Below are positions 35,358 to 45,017 of a DNA stretch of 64,000 bases, piece by piece. The stretch comes from Streptomyces cyanogenus. Its GTDB lineage: Bacteria > Actinomycetota > Actinomycetes > Streptomycetales > Streptomycetaceae. The stretch is from NCBI RefSeq assembly GCF_017526105.1, contig NZ_CP071839.1, positions 2,104,501 through 2,168,500 of the forward strand, in the 5' to 3' direction. The position numbers were made by a program, and so were the translations under genes. Numbering within the stretch: the stretch's first letter is position 1; each line of letters begins with the position of its first letter. The notes beneath the pieces were generated by a model, which ran no database searches, was not told the DNA's origin, and saw only the letters and a program-made list of their open reading frames with translations.

Positions 35358-36929
35358 ATGACACCTCTCTTCTCCAGGGGCGCCCTCTCCGGGAGGGCGT
35401 TCTCCGGGCGCGGCACGGGACGCACCGGACTGGTCACGCTCATCTGCGGCGCACTGGCCGCCGGAGGGCTCACGGCCGCCGGCGTCGCCACCCTGGCACC
35501 CGGGGCGGCCTCCGCCTCCTCCCACCGTGAGGCCCCGCTGATCTCGGGCACCCCGCAGTACGACAACACCGACCTGTACGCGTTCGTCAGCCCGGACAAG
35601 CCCGACACGACGACGATCGTGGCGAACTGGATCCCGTTCGAGGAGCCGGCCGGCGGACCGAACTTCTACACGTTCGCCGACGACGCCCAGTACGACCTGC
35701 ACGTCGACAACAACGGTGACGCGCAGGGCGAGTTGGTGTTCCGCTACACCTTCAAGACCCACACGAAGAACGGCGACACGTTCCTCTACAACACCGGTCC
35801 GGTCACCAGCCTGGACGACCCCGACCTCAACATCACACAGACGTACGACATCGACCTGATCAAGCTCAGGCACGGGCACGAGATGTCGAAGACCAAGCTG
35901 GCCGACGACGTGCCGGTGGCGCCGTCGAACGTCGGCAAGGCGTCCATGCCGGACTACGGCAAGCTGCGCGCGCAGGCGGTGTACAAGACGGCGGGTGGCG
36001 CCGCGACCTTCGCCGGCCAGGCAGACGACCCGTTCTTCGCGGACCTGCGCGTCTTCGACCTGCTGTACGGCGGGAACCTCACCGAGGTCGGCCGGGACAC
36101 CCTCAAGGGCTACAACGTCAACACGATCGCCCTCCAGGTGCCGAACGACCTGATCCGCGAGTCGTCCCACCAGCCGGTCGTCGGCATCTGGTCGACGGCG
36201 CAGCGCCGCAACGCGCAGGGCTACTACAGCCAGGTCTCGCGCCTGGGCAACCCGCTGGTCAACGAGGTCGTCAACCCGCAGAAGGACAAGGACAAGTTCA
36301 ACGCCTCGCAGCCGGCGTACGACGGGCAGTTCCTGAAGAACGTCACCAACCCCGAGCTGCCCAAGCTGATCGAGTCCATCTACAAGATCAAGGCGCCGGC
36401 GGAGCCGCGCAACGACCTGGTCGACGTCTTCCTCAAGGGCGTCAAGGGCCTCAACCAGCCGCCGCACGTGACCCCTTCGGAGGAGCTGCGGCTGAACACC
36501 TCGATCAAGCCGAGCATGCACCCGAAGCGGCTCGGTGTGCTGGACGGCGACAACGCGGGCTTCCCGAACGGCCGCCGGCTGAGCGACGACGTGATCGACG
36601 CGGCGCTCCAGGTCGTCGAGGGCGAACTGGTCGGCTCCAAGAACGACCTCGGTGACGCGGTCGACAAGAACGACAGGAAGTTCGAGCACTACTTCCCGTA
36701 CGTCGCCCAGCCCACGGCCGGTTCGCGCGGCCGGCTCGCCAAGGGCACGACGGCGGGGACCGATGTGCGCAGCCAGCTCGGGGACGCCCTCCAGCCGGCC
36801 GGGTCCGCCTCCGGCGGCTCCGGGAACACCATGCTGATCGCCGCCTCGGCGGCCTCCGGCGCGGCCGGGATCCTGCTGATCGGCACCGCCTTCGCGTGGT
36901 GGCGCCGGCGCCTGCAGCGCCCGTACTGA
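35358..36929 (+). CDS. DUF4331 secreted, membrane-tethered protein
   Basis: A 523-residue exported protein. The signal peptide covers residues 1-54 (GLVTLICGALAAGGLTAAGV, ending PGAASASS). The mature start SHREAPLISGTPQYDNTDLYAF is the signature of DUF4331. One C-terminal span (NTMLIAASAASGAAGILLIG) is followed by FAWWRRRLQRPY, so the domain faces outward and is tethered. Function of the family is unknown. It heads a cassette with a TPR protein and a NicO transporter, opposite an ECF sigma/anti-sigma pair. It is likely sigma-controlled. Confidence 0.9.
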   Translation: MTPLFSRGALSGRAFSGRGTGRTGLVTLICGALAAGGLTAAGVATLAPGAASASSHREAPLISGTPQYDNTDLYAFVSPDKPDTTTIVANWIPFEEPAGGPNFYTFADDAQYDLHVDNNGDAQGELVFRYTFKTHTKNGDTFLYNTGPVTSLDDPDLNITQTYDIDLIKLRHGHEMSKTKLADDVPVAPSNVGKASMPDYGKLRAQAVYKTAGGAATFAGQADDPFFADLRVFDLLYGGNLTEVGRDTLKGYNVNTIALQVPNDLIRESSHQPVVGIWSTAQRRNAQGYYSQVSRLGNPLVNEVVNPQKDKDKFNASQPAYDGQFLKNVTNPELPKLIESIYKIKAPAEPRNDLVDVFLKGVKGLNQPPHVTPSEELRLNTSIKPSMHPKRLGVLDGDNAGFPNGRRLSDDVIDAALQVVEGELVGSKNDLGDAVDKNDRKFEHYFPYVAQPTAGSRGRLAKGTTAGTDVRSQLGDALQPAGSASGGSGNTMLIAASAASGAAGILLIGTAFAWWRRRLQRPY

Positions 36930-37017
36930 TCCCGCACCCACCCAGACCGGCGCGGCCCGTGATTCCCCCTCCCCCACGGCGGGCCGCGCCTTCCACACGA
37001 CCGACGGAGGAGAAGGC

Positions 37018-38556
37018 ATGGGCCCGCGCGGGCAGGACGACGAGCAGGACGTGCACAGGGCGAGCGCGAGCGGCGAGGCCCTGCCGGCGCCGGCCGCACC
37101 GGCGCCTGCGGCTTCCGGCCCCGGCGAGCCCGGGAGCACCGGGGAGCGCGGGACCGCCGAGGAAGAGACCGCCGGGGAAGAGACCGCCGGCGACGAGCGG
37201 GTCGCCGCGGTACGGCGGGTCGGTGCGGTCCGGCGGCTGTGGCGGGGCGGCGCGCAACTCGCCGTCGCCGCCTCACTGCTGGCGGTCGCCCTGACCGGTG
37301 GCGCGATCGCGCTCGGCACCGACCGGGGGCCGGCGTCCGTGCCGGTCGCCGCCGGCGCCATGGATCCCGGGATGCTGAGCGGCGGGAATCTGGACGCGAG
37401 CATCACCGCGCTCCAGACGCACCTGCGGGCCCAGCCGAAGGACTACGGCGGCTGGGCCACCCTCGGCCTCGCCTACGTCGAGCAGGCGCGGACCACGGCC
37501 GACCCGTCCCGGTACCCGCAGGCGGAGCAGGCCCTGCGGCGCTCCCTGTCGCTGGCGCCGGACAACGACCAGGCCCTGGCCGGCCGGGCCGCCCTCGCGG
37601 CTGCCCGGCACGACTTCCACGGCGCCCTGCCCTTCGCGGACGCGGCCCTGCGGCGCAACCCGTACAGCGAGCGCGCGCTGTCCTCCCGGATCGACGCCCT
37701 GGTCGAACTCGGCCGGTACGCCGACGCGGCGAAGGCGGCGCGGACCGCCGACGCGCGCAGGCCGGGGGTGCCGGTCTTCACCCGGTACGCCTATGTGCAG
37801 GAGCTGCGCGGGGACGTGCGCACGGCGCGCCGCGTCCTGGAGCAGGCGCTGGCCGCGGCCGCCTCGCCGGGCGACACGGCGTACGTCGCCACCCAGCTCG
37901 GTCAACTCGCCTGGAACCAGGGCGACCAGCGCACGGCGCTCACCTACTACGCCCGCGCCCTGGCCGCCGACGACGGCTACCTCCCGGCGCTGGAGGGCCG
38001 GGCCCGCGCGCGGGCGGCGAGCGGTGACCGCGCCGCGGCCGTCAAGGACATGGAGACGGTGGTCGCCCGCGCTCCGCTGCCCGGCCCGCTGGTCGCCCTG
38101 GGCGAGCTGTACGAGGCCCGGGGCGCGGCCGGCGACCGGGCGCGGGCCCGGCAGCAGTACGCGCTGGTCGACGCGTGGATCGCGCTGGCCCGTGCCAACG
38201 GCGTCAACGCCGACCTGGACACCGCGCTGGCCGCCGCCGACCACGGCGACAAGCGGGCCGCCCTGCGCGCGGCCCGGGCCGAATGGGCCCGCCGGCACAC
38301 TGTGCACACCGCCGACGCCCTCGCCTGGGCGTTGCACGTCAACGGCCATGACGCCGAGGCCCTGCCCTACGCCCGCCAGGCCACCGCCACCGGCTACCGC
38401 AACGCCGCCTTCCGCTACCACCGCGGCATGATCGAGCTGGCCACCGGCCACCGGGCGGCCGGCCGTGCCTCGCTCGCCGCCGCCCTCAAGCTGAATCCCG
38501 GCTTCTCCCCGCTGGGCGCCGAGCGGGCCCGCGAGGCGCTGGAGGGAGCCCGGTGA
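37018..38556 (+). CDS. Membrane-anchored tetratricopeptide repeat protein
   Basis: A 512-residue protein. A 75-residue cytosolic, acidic, Pro/Ala-rich start (with EEETAGEETAGDE) precedes one membrane span (AQLAVAASLLAVALTGGAIAL, residues about 80-100). The rest is outside and holds about eight TPR-like units, for example YGGWATLGLAYVEQA, QAEQALRRSLSLAPDN and DQRTALTYYARALAADDGY. TPR solenoids bind partner proteins. GGAGGAG precedes the ATG. Its TGA overlaps the GTG of the transporter gene. Probably scaffolds the DUF4331 protein and the transporter; that is inference. Confidence 0.85.
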   Translation: MGPRGQDDEQDVHRASASGEALPAPAAPAPAASGPGEPGSTGERGTAEEETAGEETAGDERVAAVRRVGAVRRLWRGGAQLAVAASLLAVALTGGAIALGTDRGPASVPVAAGAMDPGMLSGGNLDASITALQTHLRAQPKDYGGWATLGLAYVEQARTTADPSRYPQAEQALRRSLSLAPDNDQALAGRAALAAARHDFHGALPFADAALRRNPYSERALSSRIDALVELGRYADAAKAARTADARRPGVPVFTRYAYVQELRGDVRTARRVLEQALAAAASPGDTAYVATQLGQLAWNQGDQRTALTYYARALAADDGYLPALEGRARARAASGDRAAAVKDMETVVARAPLPGPLVALGELYEARGAAGDRARARQQYALVDAWIALARANGVNADLDTALAAADHGDKRAALRAARAEWARRHTVHTADALAWALHVNGHDAEALPYARQATATGYRNAAFRYHRGMIELATGHRAAGRASLAAALKLNPGFSPLGAERAREALEGAR

Positions 38557-40220
38557 AATCCCGTCTGCTGTACGTGCTGCTCGCCGGGTGCGCCCTGGCG
38601 CTCCTCCCGTCCGGCACCGCGAGCGCGCACCCCCTCGGCAACTTCACCGTCAACCGCTACGACGGCCTGGTCGCCGCTCCGGGCCTGCTCCGCGTCGACC
38701 ATGTGGAGGACCTGGCCGAGATCCCGGCGACGCAGGCCAAGCCCGGTATCGAACGGCTGGGGCTGGAGGCGTGGGCCCGGCAGCGCTGCGCGCGGGCCGC
38801 CACCGACAGCGCCCTCACCGTCGACGGGCGTACGGCCACCCTGACGGCCGCCCGCAGCAGCGCGCGGCTGCGCCCGGGCCAGGCCGGTCTCGACACCCTG
38901 CGCGTGGAGTGCCGGCTGACCGCGTCACTGCCCCGCGCGGGCACCGTGACCCTCGGCTTCCACGGCGCGGGCGCCGCCGGCGGGCCCGGCTGGCGGGAGA
39001 TCACGGCGCGGGGCGACCGGATGACGCTCACCGCGACGGACGTGCCGAAGGAGTCGGTCTCGCATGAACTGACCTCCTATCCCAAGGACCTGCTGTCCTC
39101 CCCCGCCGACACCGTCACGGCCTCGGTGCGGGTGCGGCCCGGCGGCCCCGCGCTCGCGGCGGACGCCCAGCGGCAGGCGGCTCCGGGCGCCGGGGTGCTC
39201 CCCCGGGGTGCCGACCGCTGGACCCGGGCCCTGGACGACCTCGTGGCCCGGCGCGACCTCACCGTCGGCTTCGCCGCCGTGGCCCTGCTCATCGCGGTCG
39301 CCCTGGGCGCGATGCACGCCCTGGCCCCGGGCCACGGCAAGACGCTGATGGCCGCGACGGCGGCGGCGCGCGGGGGCCGGGCCCGGCCCCGGGACGTGCT
39401 GCCGCTGGCCGCCTCGGTCACCGTGACCCACACCCTGGGCGTGGTCGCCCTGGGCCTCCTCGTCACGGCCGGCTCCGCCGCCACACCGGCGGTGATCTCC
39501 TGGCTGGGCATCGCCAGCGGCGCGCTGGTGCTGGCGGCGGGCGTCACCCTCGTACGCCGGGCCTGGCACAACCGCGTGCGGGCGACCGTCGTGCCCCACG
39601 AGCGGGCGGAACTGCGCGAGTTGGCGGCGGTGGGGGCCGGCCACGGTACCGGTCACCCCTCTCGTCACCACCACGGTGATGAGCACACCCACGAGGACCA
39701 CACCCACACCCACGCGCATGACCATGGAGAGCACACCCATGGGGACCACGCCCACAGCCACACGCACGGCCATGGAGAGCACACCCATGGGGAGCACACC
39801 CATGGGGGGCACACCCACAGCCACGGGGGTCACACCCACACCCATGGCGGGCACACCCACACGCACCCGACCGCGCCCACCGTGCGCGGCACGATCCTGC
39901 TGGGGTTCGCCGGTGGCCTGGTGCCCAGTCCGTCCGCCGTGGTCGTCCTGGTCGGTGCCGCCGCGCTCGGCAAGGCGTGGTTCGGGCTGCTGCTCGTCGT
40001 GGCGTACGGGGCGGGTCTCGCGCTGACCCTCACCGCCGCCGGGTTCGCCGTCGTACGGCTGGGCGCGGGGGCGGCCCGGGTCATGGAACGGCGCCCGCGC
40101 TGGGGCGCGCACCCCCTGGCCGCCCTGGTGCGCCGTACCCTGCCGCTGGTGTCGGCGCTGGTCGTGCTGGCGCTGGGCACGGGACTGGTGCTCAAGGGGG
40201 TCGCATCCGCGCTGGGCTGA
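38553..40220 (+). CDS. NicO-family Ni/Co transporter with His-rich loop
   Basis: A 555-residue protein in two parts. Residues 1-215 are exported: a signal peptide ending SAHPLGNFTVNRYDG and a beta-rich domain, as in HupE/RcnA-type fusion carriers. The NicO transport domain follows, with ALGAMHALAPGHGKTLMA near residue 250 (the HAxxPGHGK-type motif) and GGLVPSPSAVVVLVGA near residue 455. Between the two halves a loop of about 70 residues (39663-39870) contains about 35 His in HTH, HGE and HSH units, a metal store or sensor. Likely a nickel/cobalt exporter or importer. Confidence 0.88.
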   Translation: MKSRLLYVLLAGCALALLPSGTASAHPLGNFTVNRYDGLVAAPGLLRVDHVEDLAEIPATQAKPGIERLGLEAWARQRCARAATDSALTVDGRTATLTAARSSARLRPGQAGLDTLRVECRLTASLPRAGTVTLGFHGAGAAGGPGWREITARGDRMTLTATDVPKESVSHELTSYPKDLLSSPADTVTASVRVRPGGPALAADAQRQAAPGAGVLPRGADRWTRALDDLVARRDLTVGFAAVALLIAVALGAMHALAPGHGKTLMAATAAARGGRARPRDVLPLAASVTVTHTLGVVALGLLVTAGSAATPAVISWLGIASGALVLAAGVTLVRRAWHNRVRATVVPHERAELRELAAVGAGHGTGHPSRHHHGDEHTHEDHTHTHAHDHGEHTHGDHAHSHTHGHGEHTHGEHTHGGHTHSHGGHTHTHGGHTHTHPTAPTVRGTILLGFAGGLVPSPSAVVVLVGAAALGKAWFGLLLVVAYGAGLALTLTAAGFAVVRLGAGAARVMERRPRWGAHPLAALVRRTLPLVSALVVLALGTGLVLKGVASALG

Positions 40221-40247
40221 GCTACTTTTGTGGAGAATTCGCGCGAG

Positions 40248-41876
40248 ATGCCTTGGGGGGCGCCCGTGTCCGAGGAGCCGGGCCCGGAACGTGTGATCGC
40301 GGGCCGCTACCGTCTGCTGGCCCCGCTGGGCGAGGGCGGCATGGGCACCGTGTGGCGCGCCCGGGACGAGGTGCTGCACCGCGAGGTGGCGGTAAAGGAG
40401 GTGCGGGCGCCGGCGGGGCTGCCCGGCCCCGAGGTGGAGCGGCTGTACGCGCGCCTGGAGCGGGAGGCGTGGGCGGCGGCCCGGGTCGCGAACCGCAACG
40501 TGGTCACGGTGTACGACGTGGCGATGGAGGGCGGCCGGCCGTGGATCGTGATGGAGCTGGTGCGCGGGCTGTCGCTCGCCGACCAGCTGGAGGCGGAAGG
40601 GCCGCTGCCGCCGCAGCGAGCCGCGCACATCGGCGCCGAGGTGCTGTCCGCGCTGCGCGCCGCGCACGCCGCCGGGGTGCTGCACCGGGACGTGAAGCCG
40701 GCCAACGTGCTGCTCGCGAACGACGGCCGGGTGGTGCTGACCGACTTCGGGATCGCCACGGTGGAGGGCAGCGCGGCGCTGACCATGACCGGCGAGGTGA
40801 TCGGCTCGCCCGAATACCTGGCGCCGGAGCGGGCGCTGGGGCGGACGCCGGGCCCGGAGTCGGACCTGTGGTCGCTGGGTGTGCTGCTGTACGCGGCCGT
40901 CGAGGGCGTCTCCCCGTTCCGGCAGGCCACCCCGCTCAGCACGCTGCGGGCCGCGGTGGACGAGGAGTTGCCGCCACCGCGGTGGGCCGGGCCGCTCACC
41001 CCCGTGATCAGGGGGCTGCTGCGCAAGGACCCCGCCGAGCGGCTGCCCGCGGAGCAGGCGGAGCGGGAGCTGCGGCTGGTGGCGGCGGGCGGGACGGCAC
41101 GCACGGAGCCCCTCGGCGCGGTGTCGCCGTACCCGCCGTCGGTGCCGGCCCGGTCGCCGGAGGCGTCCGGCACCCCGCCGGCGCCGCTGCCCACCGGGTA
41201 CCCGGACCCGGGCACCACGGCCGCCGGGCCGGACCGGCGGCCCGAGCGCGACCGCCGCGCCGCCGCGGTGCTGGTCGCGGGTGTACTCGCGGTCGTCCTG
41301 GCGCTGGCCGGGCTGACGTACGCGCTGCTGAACCGCGACGACGGGAGCAAGCAGGGCAGTGGCACCCCGAGCGCCGGCCGGGCGAGCACCGCAGCGCACT
41401 CCCCCACACCGAGCGGCAGCACCGACACGGACGCGCGAGCGCCCTCGCCCACGCGCGGCAGCGCCTCGGCGAGCAGCGCGCCGGCGCAGTCGGTGCACGT
41501 GACCCTGACCGGCGCGCACACGACGTACTCCGGGTCCTGTCCGCCGCCGGCCGCGCAGGCACCCGCGTTCACCGCCGCGTTCACGGTGGGGCGGTTGCCG
41601 GCGCAGGTGGAGTACCGGTGGGTGCTCGCGCACGGGTCGGTGTCGGACCCGGGGTGGAGGACGCTGCCGTTCCCGCCGGGCGGCCCGCGCACACGGCAGC
41701 AGCAGGTGACCGTGACCACCTATGCGGAGGGCGGGACGATCGAGAACGAGATCGGTGTGGAGGTGCGCGGACCCGTGCGGGCCACCTCTAACTCGGTGCC
41801 GTTCTCGGTCACGTGTACGACGACGACGGAGACCCCGTCGGCCGGGGCCTCCGCTTCTCCCTCGGGCTCTCCCTGA
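40248..41876 (+). CDS. Membrane Ser/Thr protein kinase (PknB-like)
   Basis: A 542-residue kinase. The N-terminal domain has the glycine loop LGEGGMGTVWRA, the invariant Lys in EVAVKEV, the catalytic loop HRDVKPANVLL and the DFG motif (TDFGIAT), with APE as YLAPERAL. One span (AAAVLVAGVLAVVLALAGLTYALL) is near residue 360. The outer domain (about 150 residues) holds a Ser/Thr/Pro linker and a beta-rich part with Cys residues near its ends (SGSCPPPAA, FSVTCTTTT). Start codon is unsure (GTG 40230, ATG 40248 or GTG 40266). Extracellular ligand unknown. Confidence 0.9.
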   Translation: MPWGAPVSEEPGPERVIAGRYRLLAPLGEGGMGTVWRARDEVLHREVAVKEVRAPAGLPGPEVERLYARLEREAWAAARVANRNVVTVYDVAMEGGRPWIVMELVRGLSLADQLEAEGPLPPQRAAHIGAEVLSALRAAHAAGVLHRDVKPANVLLANDGRVVLTDFGIATVEGSAALTMTGEVIGSPEYLAPERALGRTPGPESDLWSLGVLLYAAVEGVSPFRQATPLSTLRAAVDEELPPPRWAGPLTPVIRGLLRKDPAERLPAEQAERELRLVAAGGTARTEPLGAVSPYPPSVPARSPEASGTPPAPLPTGYPDPGTTAAGPDRRPERDRRAAAVLVAGVLAVVLALAGLTYALLNRDDGSKQGSGTPSAGRASTAAHSPTPSGSTDTDARAPSPTRGSASASSAPAQSVHVTLTGAHTTYSGSCPPPAAQAPAFTAAFTVGRLPAQVEYRWVLAHGSVSDPGWRTLPFPPGGPRTRQQQVTVTTYAEGGTIENEIGVEVRGPVRATSNSVPFSVTCTTTTETPSAGASASPSGSP

Positions 41877-41933
41877 GGGGCCCCACCGGGCGACGGCGCG
41901 GAAAGTCCACCCTGAGGAGCGAGCCCGTACGGG

Positions 41934-42740
41934 TCAGGCCGCGTTGGTGAGCACCGGCAGGTAGCCGCCGGACTGACCGGACGCGGTCGGGTGGTACGAC
42001 TCGCCGATGTCGAGCCAGTTGACGCTGTGCAGCCAGGAGCTGCCGGAGCAGATCTCGTGGCCGCTGAACGTGGTGCGGACGTCCCCGAAGACGAAGCCGT
42101 GGGCGGTGGCACGGGCCTTGATGGCGGCGTCGATGTAGTCGGCGGCGTCGTTGATCGCGGACCGCTTGGTCTCCGAGAGTCCGAGGCACGACTGGCCGAG
42201 CAGGTAGAAGCGGGGGTAGCCGATGACGACGACGCGGGCGGACGGGGCTTTGGCGCTGATCGTGTTGTAGACGGTGTCCAGCTTGCCGGGGAGCGTGTTG
42301 GCGACGTACGCCTTCGCGGTGTCGATGCGGGACAGGCATGTGCTGTCGGAGCTGGTCACGCAGGTGGTCATCACGTCGGCGAAGCCGGCGTCGTTGCCGC
42401 CGATGGTGATGGACACCAGCGAGGTGGAGGAGTTCAGCGGACCGAGCTGGTTCGCGAGCACGTCGTCCGTCCTGGCGCCGGAACAGGCGGTGAAGGCGAA
42501 CGAGGAGGGGCTGTGGGCGGCGTTCCACAGGTACGGGTACGCCTTCGTGCTGCGGTCGCAACTCCCGCTGGAGCTGATGTAGCTGCCGGCGCCCACCCCG
42601 GAGGAGTAGGAGTCGCCGAGCGCAACATAGCCGCCGGTCGCGGCCGTCGAGGACGCCTGCGCCGCGGCGGCCCCGGTGAGACCGAGGCCGGCGGCGAGGA
42701 GGAGCGAGGTCACGAATCCGGTAAGTCGGGAACGTCTCAT
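41934..42740 (-). CDS. Secreted SGNH/GDSL lipase
   Basis: A 268-residue secreted ester hydrolase, like the characterised S. coelicolor enzyme SCO1725. A signal peptide ends AAAAQASS. Block I is VALGDSYSSGVGAG (catalytic Ser), then SFAFTACSGARTDDV, block III ITIGGNDAGF, and block V WLDIGESYHPTASGQ (catalytic His, with the paired Asp/Glu nearby). Three Cys pairs fit the known disulfides. GGGAGG lies 5-10 bases before the ATG. It acts outside the cell on short- to long-chain esters. It is convergent with the kinase gene. Confidence 0.95.
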   Translation of the reverse strand: MRRSRLTGFVTSLLLAAGLGLTGAAAAQASSTAATGGYVALGDSYSSGVGAGSYISSSGSCDRSTKAYPYLWNAAHSPSSFAFTACSGARTDDVLANQLGPLNSSTSLVSITIGGNDAGFADVMTTCVTSSDSTCLSRIDTAKAYVANTLPGKLDTVYNTISAKAPSARVVVIGYPRFYLLGQSCLGLSETKRSAINDAADYIDAAIKARATAHGFVFGDVRTTFSGHEICSGSSWLHSVNWLDIGESYHPTASGQSGGYLPVLTNAA

Positions 42741-43037
42741 GGAACCTCCCTTTAGCAGGATCTCTGCCACAACTGTCGTAGCAACGACGCACGTTGACAG
42801 GAAGTGTCCATGCCAAGACTTTTGTCATCTCAACAGGATCAACCCGTAACATTCACCGCTCATCTATTGCATGTGCATGTCATATCTGTTGACGCGGCAT
42901 CAACTCGGGCGGCCGTGCACCGTCGTGCGGCTCCGCCGCGCGCGCGAGCGGCGGTCACGGACCCGCGGCCGAAGAACCGCGCTGCCCGGCGCGGGAAATG
43001 CCATGCGCGGAGGGCATCCGTGCCGGATCATGGCGGC

Positions 43038-44132
43038 ATGTCTGCGAACCCACACGACGCTCTGCCGATCCGGCTCCACGTCGACGACTCCGACTCGCCG
43101 TCCGACGTCGTCGACGCGCTGTTCCTCGGCCGCTTCGCGACGGGCGAGCAGCCGTACTCGCACGCGGCGAACATCGACCGGCTGCGCTCGGGCGCCAACC
43201 TGCTGCCGGAGGGGGCCCGGGTGCTGCGGGTCGCCCGCGACGACGACCGCAGCGCGACCCTCGCCGAGGGCGAGGGCTGGACCCTGCTGATCTCCCGCTG
43301 GAACCGGGGCGCGGACGTCACGGTCACCGCGACCAGCGCCGAACTGGCCCAGCGGATCCTCGACCAGGCCACGGACGGCGCGGCCGACGAGCCGGAACCG
43401 CAGCCGGAGAACGTGACGATGGGGTTCTGGTACGTCTCCCCCAGGCGCGGCCCGCACCGCACCACCCGCCAGATCTCCGCGGGCACCTGGGAGGAGGTCC
43501 GGCCCAACTACACGGCGCCGGTGGCCGAGGCCATGGACCGCCTGATGAAGACGACCCCCGAGGACATCGCCGGCCGGCTGCTGCTGCTCCACGGCCCGCC
43601 GGGCACCGGCAAGACCTCCGCCCTGCGCACCCTGGCCCGGTCCTGGCGGGACTGGTGCCAGGTCGACTGCGTCCTGGACCCGGAGCGGCTCTTCTCCGAC
43701 GTGGGCTACCTGATGGACATCGCGATCGGCGAGGACGACGGCGCGGGCAAGGGGCGCTGGCGGCTGCTGCTCCTGGAGGACTGCGACGAGCTGATCCGCG
43801 GCGAGGCCCGGCACACCGCGGGCCAGGCCCTGTCCCGGCTGCTGAACCTGACCGACGGCCTGCTCGGCCAGGGCCGCAACGTCCTGGTCGGCGTCACCAC
43901 CAACGAGGACCTGGAGCGGCTGCACCCGGCCGTGGTCCGCCCCGGCCGCTGTCTGGCCCGCATCGAGGTGGGCCCGCTGACCCGTACGGAGGCGGTGAAC
44001 TGGCTCGGCACCGAGCAGGGCGTGGGCCGCGAGGGCGCGACCCTGGCCGAGCTGTACGCGCTGCGCCGGGGTACGACGCCGACCTCGGTGCCGGGCGCGC
44101 GGGAGGGCTCGGACGCGGGTCTGTACCTGTAG
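43038..44132 (+). CDS. DUF5925/AAA ATPase
   Basis: A 364-residue cytosolic protein. The N-terminal 115 residues form the DUF5925 domain (DDSDSPSDVVDALFLGRFATG). The AAA module follows, with Walker A LHGPPGTGKTSALRTLARSW near residue 187, Walker B RLLLLEDCDELI near residue 248, sensor-like VLVGVTTNEDLERLHPAVVRPGRC near residue 290. Such ATPases remodel or regulate protein partners; a CDC48-like role is not established here. The ATG at 43038 was chosen as the first in frame. It lies 15 bases before the DUF72 gene. The 297 bases upstream hold only promoter-like A+T-rich sequence. Confidence 0.85.
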   Translation: MSANPHDALPIRLHVDDSDSPSDVVDALFLGRFATGEQPYSHAANIDRLRSGANLLPEGARVLRVARDDDRSATLAEGEGWTLLISRWNRGADVTVTATSAELAQRILDQATDGAADEPEPQPENVTMGFWYVSPRRGPHRTTRQISAGTWEEVRPNYTAPVAEAMDRLMKTTPEDIAGRLLLLHGPPGTGKTSALRTLARSWRDWCQVDCVLDPERLFSDVGYLMDIAIGEDDGAGKGRWRLLLLEDCDELIRGEARHTAGQALSRLLNLTDGLLGQGRNVLVGVTTNEDLERLHPAVVRPGRCLARIEVGPLTRTEAVNWLGTEQGVGREGATLAELYALRRGTTPTSVPGAREGSDAGLYL

Positions 44133-44147
44133 TGCTTTGATGAGGGT

Positions 44148-44918
44148 ATGACCCTGTTGGTCGGCACGTCCGGGTGGCAGTACAAGGACTGGCGGGACCT
44201 CGTCTATCCGGCCGGGGTGCCGACGCGGCTGTGGCTGGAGGAGTACACCCGGCTGTTCGCGACCGTGGAGATCAACAACGCGTTCTACCGGCTGCCGTCG
44301 TACGACACCTTCGCCGCCTGGCGCGGGCGCGTCCCGCCGGAGTTCGTGGTCGCGGTCAAGGCCAGCCGGTACCTCACCCACATCAAGCGGCTGAAGGACC
44401 CCGAGGAGCCGGTGCACCGCCTGATGACGCACGCGGCGGGCCTCGGCGACCGCCTGGGTCCGGTCCTCCTCCAGTTCCCGCCCACCCTGCGCGCCGACCC
44501 GGCGCTGCTGGACGCCTGCCTGGCCTGCTTCCCGCCCGGTACCAGGGTCGCGGTGGAGCCCCGGCACGACTCCTGGTGGACCGGTGAGGTGCGCGAGGTG
44601 CTGTCGTCCCGTGGCGCGGCCCTGTGCTGGGCGGACGTCCTGGCCCGCCCGGTCACCCCGCTGTGGCGCACCACCGACTGGGGCTACGTCCGCTTCCACC
44701 AGGGCCGCGCCCGGCCCTGGCCGCGCTACGGCCGCCGCTCCCTGGACACCTGGGTGGACCGCATCGCGACGACCTGGTCCGCCGGGGAGGACGTCTACGC
44801 GTACTTCAACAACGACCCCGGGGGCGCGGCGGTGCAGGACGCGATCACCTTCGCCCGCTCCGCCCACCGGGCGGGCCTGCCGGTGACCCGCACCCCGGAG
44901 CCGGCGCAACGGAGCTGA
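44148..44918 (+). CDS. DUF72 (YecE-like) family protein
   Basis: A 256-residue TIM-barrel protein of the DUF72 family. The opening LLVGTSGWQYKDWRDLVYP is the family signature; further conserved parts are VEINNAFYRLPSYDTFAAW, FVVAVKASRYLTHIKRLKD, GPVLLQFPPTLR and VAVEPRHDSW. C-terminal DVYAYFNNDPGGAA is also typical. No catalytic residue set has been agreed for the family and its role is unknown. It follows the AAA gene by 15 bases, likely in one operon. Confidence 0.9.
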   Translation: MTLLVGTSGWQYKDWRDLVYPAGVPTRLWLEEYTRLFATVEINNAFYRLPSYDTFAAWRGRVPPEFVVAVKASRYLTHIKRLKDPEEPVHRLMTHAAGLGDRLGPVLLQFPPTLRADPALLDACLACFPPGTRVAVEPRHDSWWTGEVREVLSSRGAALCWADVLARPVTPLWRTTDWGYVRFHQGRARPWPRYGRRSLDTWVDRIATTWSAGEDVYAYFNNDPGGAAVQDAITFARSAHRAGLPVTRTPEPAQRS

Positions 44919-45017
44919 CGTCCTCTCCGGCCCGGCCTGCGCGGCCACGCCGGCGCTCGGCCACGCCGGCGGATACCGGCGGTGCCGGGCCCTGCGCGGC
45001 GCGAGTCGACAAATCCC

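Noticed and set aside
38925..41633. 902-residue minus-strand frame
   Set aside because: Shadow of the NicO and kinase genes; the apparent repeat comes from His codons read on the other strand.
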